Shown in pieces: positions 61,801 to 64,000 of a DNA stretch of 64,000 bases. Under the pieces are notes generated by a model. It saw only the letters and a list, made by a program, of their open reading frames with translations. It was not told where the DNA came from and did not search any database. Each line of letters opens with the position of its first letter. Within the stretch, counting starts at the first letter, position 1. Both the position numbers and the translations under genes were made by a program. Source of the DNA: Tubiluchus corallicola (lineage: Eukaryota > Priapulida > Priapulimorpha > Priapulimorphida > Tubiluchidae); NCBI GenBank assembly GCA_030141605.1, contig JAQGDQ010000014.1:1-64000 (forward strand), given 5' to 3'.

Positions 61801-63926
61801 TGCTAAAAAAAAATGAAGTTATAAACGTGCAGTTGCTTACCATCACACCGGCTATAAAAATTATTTCCACTTTACTACAGTGTCTATTACTGATTACATA
61901 TAGTTTTAATTTACCAAAAATTATAAACAATTTGCTTGACATAAGCAACTTTCTTACTGTGGTTATGGTTTAAAACCAAAATTATTTCCATTTCAGTTAG
62001 CATTAACTTGTTTTAGTTCAGACAAAATAAATGCACAATTTTCAGGATGCAGGCAGACTTTTTGTAAAACCTCTGTGAATGACCATAATGCGCCAAACAT
62101 TTTCCAAATCTATTGCAGTATCATATTCAGGTAATTCAAACACAATTAAAAACGGATGTAAAATGTACTCCTTTTGCAATTTTCGTTGTTTATTGAATTG
62201 AAGCTATCAATTCTTATATGTGCTCCCAATTATTAATGAGCACAGACGTAAACATCAAGACATTCTTAATTAAGAAAAAAGCAATAATATCATTAATATA
62301 GCAAAGAGGATGCCTTCTCTCAAAAATTGTAAGTATTTTTCACGATGAAAGTGCACTATACCAGTTCAGTTTGCGTAAAAAATTTGTTAATTTTATCAAC
62401 AGTGAAAAGAGGTTTTAAGCCACGGGGCTGCACATCATTTGTCTACATATTAAAAGTGGCATTTACCTAGCATCCGGAATGCGTATGCGTTATGCTTTGT
62501 CAACCTGCAAAATAGCTGCAGAATAAAAAATCAATAAGAAATAACTGCAGAAAAAAATAATGCAGGATGCAGGTCTGATAACAGGTGCAGTGAAAACAAT
62601 ATAAATTGATTTTATCTATTTTGCACCCCCCATAATGCATATGCATTCTGGATGCTAGGTAAACACCACTTTATGCAAGCATATTACTAAATTTATTGCA
62701 ATGCAAATGAAATATTCTATATTTTAAATACATACCCGATGGTTCTCCAGGTGTAGTATAAGTTACATGTGTCATCTTCACAGTTGGTTTTGGTTTTGGA
62801 GCGACTTTAGGTGACTCGGGCTTGGGAGAAATTCTAGGCAATTCTTGTCCTATTTTTGCGACATTAACTGGTTTAGGTGGAACTTTGGGCGATTCGGCTT
62901 TTGTCACGGGAGCTATAAGAGGTTTGGGAGGAACTACAGGTGACTCTGCAGGCTTCACTGGTGGTGCCACATTCTGTCTCGGAGCAACTTTGGGTGATTC
63001 GGTTACACGTGATGCTAAGTGTAATGGATATATAAGCGTAAAACAGAAATCCATTCACCATGCACAATAAACTATCAACTACAAATGAGGAGCCTAATTT
63101 TCGGTTTTCAGTTTTTAATGAATGTTAAAAAGGCCTCCTAAACTGTATGGAGACATATCACTCGTAGCATCTTTGTAGACATGCTAACTTATAAATGTAG
63201 CTTTTTGCACAATCAAAAGTTCACTATCAAATTTCACTAGTTCACAAAAAACTTGAAAAAACGAAAACCGAAAATGTATATTCTAAGAACAAACTACTAT
63301 ATATTCATCCAAGCAATCAGGCACATATGCAACATATTAGAATGTGTAGCTATGCACACGAACATGGTAAGAGACAACATACATATGAGTTAAATTAAGA
63401 AAATCAGTAATTCAATAGGTGATGATTCAAATCAGACATAAAAAATAGCAAAAGAAATATCTTATGCAATGTAAGTTTATAAGAGACCAGTTGACCCTGC
63501 TCTGCAAATTTAATAGTTTCTAGAATTAGTGATAAAAATTTCATGCTGTTTTTTTAGTGTAATGCATAGTTTAACTTTCAGATTATCAAGCATGTGTTTA
63601 ACAAGCTGCAACAGAAACAGTGGAAAAAGCAAATAATAAAATACAGGCCCACTAAACCTATTTATTAATCCTTCCTCTAACTGTATGGAAAATGAAAATA
63701 AGTATATTGAGGTAGTTTTCGCTTGTAGCCAAAAAGCACAATGCATGTACTGTGAAAAAGTTGATGTTCATTCATTAATATTATTCAATAGTTAAACTTA
63801 ATAATGTAATTGTGTTGTTTCCTGTCTATCAATTACTGAGAACTTGATAATACCAACCTTGCACAACCGCAGGTTGTGGCGCTGATACAGGAGTTTCTGG
63901 CTTTGACAGTGACTCCAGAAATAAAG
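22748..63926 (-). CDS. Discs-large MAGUK scaffold (DLG), partial, multi-exon
   Basis: DLG proteins sit under the membrane at synapses and epithelial junctions. They bind C-terminal peptides through PDZ domains and organise polarity and receptor complexes. The minus strand encodes, in order: a proline/serine-rich linker (12 exons, 63926-55798), PDZ3 (33327-33171 and 32770-32562), SH3 (32174-31998), HOOK (29579-28146) and the guanylate-kinase-like domain (26676-22748), ending WVPAKEKL as in DLG1. All junctions use GT-AG and keep codon phase; about 2.55 kb of coding sequence (about 850 residues) is present. The junction [14 protein letters not shown] is homologous to the PDZ2-PDZ3 linker end of vertebrate DLG1, so L27, PDZ1 and PDZ2 are expected beyond position 64000. 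The linker is much longer than in vertebrates. Exon coordinates are given in separate entries; exons at 28146-28172, 29054-29162, 29233-29320 and 58585-58614 may be alternative. Confidence 0.93.
23130..23436. repeat. Minisatellite, nine copies, 33/37-bp units
   Basis: Nine tandem copies of a unit of the form TAGNNAGANCAGAACCTGCCTCAATATCAAGGC lie in the last DLG intron. Copies 4-6 carry AACAGG in place of AACCTG and an extra four bases (37 bp); the others are 33 bp. Confidence 0.9.
23644..23735 (-). CDS. DLG exon: [16 protein letters not shown] block
   Basis: Acceptor TTGTTAG, donor GTAAGT. It enters in phase 2 (completing the Met codon begun in the exon at 24798-24907) and encodes [19 protein letters not shown] to EFFT. 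This is the helical part of the guanylate-kinase domain. Confidence 0.95.
24798..24907 (-). CDS. DLG exon: [13 protein letters not shown] block
   Basis: Encodes [20 protein letters not shown] to [10 protein letters not shown], nearly identical to vertebrate DLG. Acceptor TTTTACAG, donor GTAAGTAC; phase 0 in, phase 2 out. Confidence 0.96.
25823..25995 (-). CDS. DLG exon: [20 protein letters not shown] block
   Basis: Encodes the GMP-binding-like part of the domain: [47 protein letters not shown] and VAES. Acceptor TTGCTTACAG, donor GTAAGTAG; phase 1 in, phase 0 out. In MAGUKs this fold binds phosphoproteins and is catalytically dead (family knowledge). Confidence 0.96.
26533..26676 (-). CDS. 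DLG exon: start of GUK domain
   Basis: Encodes [20 protein letters not shown], then [15 protein letters not shown] to SCVPH. The degenerate P-loop GPLKDR lacks the catalytic Gly/Lys pattern of true guanylate kinases, as in all DLGs. The acceptor is a NAGNAG pair (TAGAAG), so one Glu codon may be optional. Donor GTACGT; phase 1 in, phase 1 out. Confidence 0.95.
27144..27481. mobile_element. MITE with TA target duplication (338 bp)
   Basis: Ends CACTCATATCTTAGTTT and AAACCGAGATATGAGTG are inverted complements with one mismatch, flanked by TA on both sides. No coding capacity. The TA target suggests a mariner/pogo-type family. It lies in a DLG intron. Confidence 0.85.
28146..28172 (-). CDS. DLG 27-nt microexon (HOOK/GUK boundary)
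   Basis: TTTTTACAG acceptor and GTTAGT donor bracket exactly 27 nt. It enters and leaves in phase 1, so it adds nine residues (GDEQSPTRE core) without a frameshift. It sits where vertebrate DLG1 carries alternatively spliced HOOK inserts. See the findings on how it interacts with the two upstream exons. Confidence 0.75.
29054..29162 (-). CDS. DLG HOOK insert exon C (I2-like)
   Basis: Acceptor GTTTCCTTAAG, donor GTAAGTCG; 109 nt, phase 0 in, phase 1 out. It encodes [20 protein letters not shown] and then [12 protein letters not shown]. This resembles the DLG1 HOOK insert containing KRKK, FSRKFPFYKNK and an acidic ETSD tail. It is probably alternative to exon B. Confidence 0.85.
29233..29320 (-). 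CDS. DLG HOOK insert exon B (paralogue of exon C)
   Basis: Acceptor CTCTTACAG, donor GTAATT; 88 nt, phase 0 in, phase 1 out. It encodes [20 protein letters not shown] and then KDSEDETSE: the same layout as exon C (KRKK, K-F-x-F, Lys-rich, acidic end). Splicing B to C would put C in the wrong frame with a stop after about 12 codons. Confidence 0.75.
29501..29579 (-). CDS. DLG exon: [18 protein letters not shown]
   Basis: Encodes [19 protein letters not shown] and then PVNSDSK; the basic coiled segment after SH3 is highly conserved in DLGs. Acceptor GATTTGCAG, donor GTTTGC; phase 2 in, phase 0 out. Confidence 0.95.
29719..29790 (-). repeat. tRNA-like (SINE head or tRNA pseudogene), degenerate
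   Basis: On the minus strand, TTGGCTCAGTTGATACG resembles a pol III A box/D arm. GCCTCATAAGA is an anticodon arm with a CAT (Met-type) loop. GTGCAGGTTCAAGTCATGGGTG is a B box/T arm. Stems are imperfect, so I read it as a tRNA-derived SINE head or decayed tRNA copy in a DLG intron, not a working tRNA gene. Confidence 0.45.
30340..31330 (+). mobile_element. LINE fragment: apurinic-type endonuclease domain
   Basis: Two broken plus-strand frames (30348-30689 and 30737-31279) give the endonuclease of CR1/L2/Jockey-like LINEs: [16 protein letters not shown], then [12 protein letters not shown], then [11 protein letters not shown] (degenerate GDFN), [20 protein letters not shown] and the catalytic ISDH. 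There is a stop between the frames and no reverse transcriptase follows, so it is a dead fragment, antisense to DLG in the SH3-HOOK intron. Confidence 0.85.
31998..32174 (-). CDS. DLG exon: SH3 domain
   Basis: Encodes [40 protein letters not shown], then GIGIIPSKR. One exon covers nearly all of the atypical MAGUK SH3, which pairs with the GUK domain. Acceptor CGTATTCAG, donor GTACGT; phase 2 in, phase 2 out. Confidence 0.97.
32562..32770 (-). CDS. DLG exon: second half of PDZ3 and PDZ3-SH3 linker
   Basis: Encodes [20 protein letters not shown] (helix alpha-2 with the His of class I PDZ ligand binding), [20 protein letters not shown], then [15 protein letters not shown]. Acceptor CTTTTCTAG, donor GTACGA; phase 0 in, phase 2 out. 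Confidence 0.97.
33171..33327 (-). CDS. DLG exon: first half of PDZ3
   Basis: Encodes [40 protein letters not shown] and [12 protein letters not shown], with the carboxylate-binding GLGF loop intact. Acceptor TTTCTTTCCAG, donor GTAAGT; phase 2 in, phase 0 out. Confidence 0.97.
38683..39131. repeat. Near-identical 225-bp tandem duplication
   Basis: Two adjacent copies start at 38683 and 38908 (CTTCCTACTAAAAACTGACA) and differ at one or very few positions. Such low divergence means a recent duplication, or collapse/expansion in assembly. Confidence 0.92.
39636..39734. repeat. 54-bp-spaced direct repeat
   Basis: The 45-bp segment from ACCTTTTTGGCTTTAAGAAA to AAAAGATGTGAT occurs at 39636-39680 and again at 39690-39734, identical as far as I can read. 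Confidence 0.85.
42714..42880. repeat. Four-copy tandem repeat (~50-57 bp)
   Basis: Imperfect copies have the form CTTTTCTTGACNTCA, CTTAAGTTAATTGTTAC and NNTAAGAC. A solitary partial unit recurs near 43740-43765. Confidence 0.75.
44548..44936 (+). mobile_element. LINE fragment: C-terminal end of ORF2
   Basis: Plus-strand frames read [35 protein letters not shown], then [17 protein letters not shown], then [20 protein letters not shown] and [11 protein letters not shown]. These are the conserved post-reverse-transcriptase blocks (FxPRTIxxWNxLP, HFLLxCxRY, terminal helix) of many CR1/L2/RTE-like LINEs. Frameshifts separate the blocks. A (TA)n run at 44940-44960 may be its tail. Confidence 0.85.
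45655..45816. repeat. 81-bp tandem duplication
   Basis: Two copies start at 45655 and 45736 (CTGTTGAGCGGTGACAGTGA) with about 20 differences concentrated in the second half. The unit is 27 codons long and open on both strands, which explains overlapping frames here; I do not see a gene. Confidence 0.8.
47064..47110. repeat. (GAT/GGT)n microsatellite
   Basis: Short imperfect trinucleotide tract TGGTGATGATGATGGTGATG and neighbours. Confidence 0.8.
48207..48576. mobile_element. MITE family M, copy 1
   Basis: Terminal inverted repeats AATAAGCCTTTTCACAGTT and AACTGTGAAAAGGCTTATT are perfect. Internal ends match 58217-58637 in the opposite orientation for at least 50-60 bp. No coding capacity. 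I could not settle the target duplication. Confidence 0.85.
49755..50180 (-). repeat. Long inverted repeat, left arm
   Basis: Its reverse complement aligns with 52791-53235 across about 430 bp at roughly 80% identity by eye; landmarks are AACAAAAGAGACTT, TCTTTGGTTACC, AATGAAAAATGGC and TGTAAAAGCTTATATTA. On the minus strand it holds an ATG at 49884 followed by 11 codons and a donor (AAAAAG/GTAAGG, 49850/49849). Confidence 0.88.
49850..49884 (-). CDS. Candidate alternative first exon of a short DLG isoform
   Basis: ATG with A at -3 and G at +4, then [10 protein letters not shown] and a donor GTAAGG leaving phase 2. That is exactly the phase required by the PDZ3 exon at 33327, so splicing would give a protein starting [19 protein letters not shown], lacking the linker and upstream domains. 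This is inference from phase and signals only. The same unit is duplicated in inverted orientation at 53093-53139, where it cannot feed DLG. Confidence 0.25.
50692..50706 (+). repeat. Poly-G tract
   Basis: A run of about 15 G residues in an otherwise AT-rich intron. Confidence 0.9.
51138..51149. promoter_or_regulatory. Palindromic CRE overlapping an E-box
   Basis: TGACGTCACGTG contains a full CREB/ATF palindrome (TGACGTCA) overlapping a CACGTG E-box in a CpG-poor intron, between the two arms of the inverted repeat. No TATA box or transcript evidence is visible. Confidence 0.3.
52791..53235 (+). repeat. Long inverted repeat, right arm
   Basis: Partner of 49755-50180 across a 2.6-kb spacer. 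It retains more CpG (for example TACGTC against TACATC in the left arm). On the plus strand it carries AACATGGCG (ATG 53093, ideal initiation context), 15 codons and a consensus donor AAAG/GTAAGT (53139/53140), a first-exon-like unit of unknown target. Confidence 0.88.
53420..53475 (-). mobile_element. Possible non-LTR 3' tail
   Basis: TAATAATAAAAGTTTATTTATCATCATT-type sequence (read in pieces) resembles an inverted short-repeat-tailed retrotransposon end. Weak call. Confidence 0.25.
54206..54375. repeat. 85-bp tandem duplication
   Basis: Two essentially identical copies begin at 54206 and 54291 (CTAGCAGAGGGCCATTTCAA). Confidence 0.9.
55798..55918 (-). CDS. DLG linker exon 12, joins PDZ3
   Basis: Encodes [20 protein letters not shown], then [15 protein letters not shown]. 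The last residues match the vertebrate DLG1 segment just before PDZ3 (GDDEITREPRKVVL). Acceptor TTTTACTTACAG, donor GTAAGA; phase 1 in, phase 2 out, matching the PDZ3 exon 22.5 kb away. Confidence 0.93.
56443..56523 (-). CDS. DLG linker exon 11, polyproline
   Basis: Encodes [20 protein letters not shown], continuing the proline run to DQ. Six consecutive prolines could bind profilin, EVH1 or SH3 domains (inference). Acceptor ATTTTCTGTCAG, donor GTAAGT; 81 nt, phase 1 to phase 1. Confidence 0.9.
56955..57137 (-). CDS. DLG linker exon 10
   Basis: Encodes [39 protein letters not shown] and [20 protein letters not shown]. Contains TP/SP phosphosite-like motifs. Acceptor TTTCTGTAG, donor GTTTGT; 183 nt, phase 1 to phase 1. 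GC-rich compared with the flanks. Confidence 0.9.
57364..57417 (-). CDS. DLG linker exon 9
   Basis: Encodes [17 protein letters not shown]. Acceptor TTTCTTTCATAG, donor GTGAGG; 54 nt, phase 1 to phase 1. Confidence 0.88.
57760..57864 (-). CDS. DLG linker exon 8, acidic Ser/Glu repeat
   Basis: Encodes [19 protein letters not shown], then an alternating Ser-Glu run and GSETK. The SE run is a typical CK2 target composition. Acceptor TTTTGACAG, donor GTCAGT; 105 nt, phase 1 to phase 1. Confidence 0.92.
58217..58637. mobile_element. MITE family M, copy 2
   Basis: Ends AATAAGCCTTTTCACAGTTT and AACTGTGAAAAGG-TTTAATT are inverted repeats. Its right end, read on the minus strand, aligns with the left end of copy 1 (48207 onward) for about 55 bp. 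It sits in the DLG linker intron and contains candidate exon 7. Confidence 0.85.
58585..58614 (-). CDS. DLG candidate linker exon 7 (MITE-derived microexon)
   Basis: Acceptor TTTTCACAGTTACAG and donor AAAG/GTAAAG bracket 30 nt that enter and leave in phase 1 and encode IDDDCEKVK. The entire exon and both splice sites lie inside MITE copy 2. The flanking exons also join in frame without it, so if real it is a cassette. Confidence 0.5.
59082..59162 (-). CDS. DLG linker exon 6
   Basis: Encodes [20 protein letters not shown], then KPSVAK. Acceptor TTTCTTTCACAG, donor GTGAGT; 81 nt, phase 1 to phase 1. Its end resembles the end of exon 3 (see findings). Confidence 0.93.
59537..60035 (+). repeat. 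Dispersed repeat family, copy 2
   Basis: Collinear with 11540-12012 in the same orientation; the shared landmarks are listed there. It lies in the intron between linker exons 5 and 6. Confidence 0.8.
60806..60868 (-). CDS. DLG linker exon 5
   Basis: Encodes [20 protein letters not shown]. Acceptor ATTATTAG, donor GTGAGA; 63 nt, phase 1 to phase 1. Carries the ESP-x-V motif seen repeatedly in exon 2. Confidence 0.9.
61035..61064 (-). CDS. DLG linker exon 4 (30 nt)
   Basis: Encodes [10 protein letters not shown] long pyrimidine tract before TTTAG and the donor GTGAGA support it; phase 1 to phase 1. Confidence 0.82.
61472..61540 (-). CDS. DLG linker exon 3
   Basis: Encodes [20 protein letters not shown] and then KA. 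Acceptor ATGTTGTAG, donor GTGAGA; 69 nt, phase 1 to phase 1. Confidence 0.92.
62462..62663. mobile_element. MITE / inverted-repeat element (~200 bp)
   Basis: TTTACCTAGCATCC-GAATGC-TATGC-TTATG at 62462-62493 is repeated inverted at 62631-62663. The arms differ chiefly where the left has CG and the right has CA. It lies in the intron between linker exons 2 and 3. Confidence 0.8.
62736..63014 (-). CDS. DLG linker exon 2, ESPKVxPKP repeats
   Basis: 279 nt, phase 1 to phase 1; acceptor TTACACTTAG, donor GTATGT. Encodes repeated modules [27 protein letters not shown] and ESPKVAPKP separated by short spacers, then [16 protein letters not shown]. Each module combines an SP(K) kinase-type site with PxxP/PPKP SH3-ligand-like sequence. 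Confidence 0.95.
63858..63926 (-). CDS. DLG linker exon 1 in window
   Basis: Encodes [20 protein letters not shown] and then VQ. Acceptor TGCCGTATAG, donor GTTGGT; 69 nt, phase 1 to phase 1. The gene continues beyond the window. Confidence 0.85.
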
Positions 63927-64000
63927 CTATACGGCAAAGTATTAATACGTTATAATATCACACACAGCAATAGAGCAGATGCTGATTAATCAATTAGACA

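Noticed and set aside
55798-63926. Proline-rich exons as a separate gene upstream of DLG
   Set aside because: The last of them ends with a donor in phase 2 that completes the codon of the PDZ3 exon, and the residues at the junction match the DLG1 pre-PDZ3 segment, so one gene is the better reading.

Overview
The window looks like metazoan (invertebrate) nuclear DNA: AT-rich, GT-AG introns from 70 bp to 22 kb, AATAAA polyadenylation signals, and many relics of DNA transposons and LINEs. I cannot name the phylum from the sequence. All coordinates, splice sites and phases below were read by hand; no search was run.

Layout. Positions 1-15.6 kb hold no recognisable host gene. They contain a large compound microsatellite (0.83-1.08 kb), degenerate tetranucleotide and minisatellite DNA (6.9-8.3 kb), two hAT-type elements with perfect 8-bp target duplications (9.72-10.10 and 12.42-13.64 kb), and one copy of a dispersed repeat family (11.5-12.0 kb). 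Two plus-strand housekeeping genes follow: DAP3/MRPS29, the GTP-binding protein of the mitochondrial small ribosomal subunit (15.64-16.94 kb), and EEF1AKMT2/METTL10, a lysine methyltransferase for elongation factor 1A (19.92-20.59 kb). Each has its visible coding sequence in one uninterrupted exon, with a splice acceptor at or just upstream of the ATG. A hAT MITE and an internally deleted Tigger/pogo element, inserted back to back, account for 2.2 kb of the 3 kb between them.

The rest, from 22.7 kb to the right edge, is one minus-strand gene: a Discs-large (DLG) MAGUK scaffold, convergent with EEF1AKMT2. The C-terminal half (PDZ3, SH3, HOOK, guanylate-kinase domain, ending in WVPAKEKL) reads from 33.3 kb down to 22.7 kb. 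A 22.5-kb intron separates PDZ3 from a run of twelve small exons (55.8-63.9 kb) that encode a proline/serine/acid-rich linker. Eleven of these begin and end in phase 1, so each could be skipped or added without a frameshift. Codon phase is continuous across every junction, and the last linker exon joins PDZ3 at a boundary that matches vertebrate DLG1. L27, PDZ1 and PDZ2 should lie beyond position 64,000 (inference).

The most interesting material is the splicing architecture of DLG. It includes a probable tandem-duplicated, mutually exclusive HOOK exon pair separated by only 70 bp, and a 27-nt microexon whose inclusion appears conditional on which HOOK exon is used. It also includes a 30-nt candidate microexon lying wholly inside a MITE, and inverted ~430-bp repeats in the giant intron that each carry an ATG followed by a splice donor. 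One of these is in the right phase to start a short PDZ3-SH3-GUK isoform.
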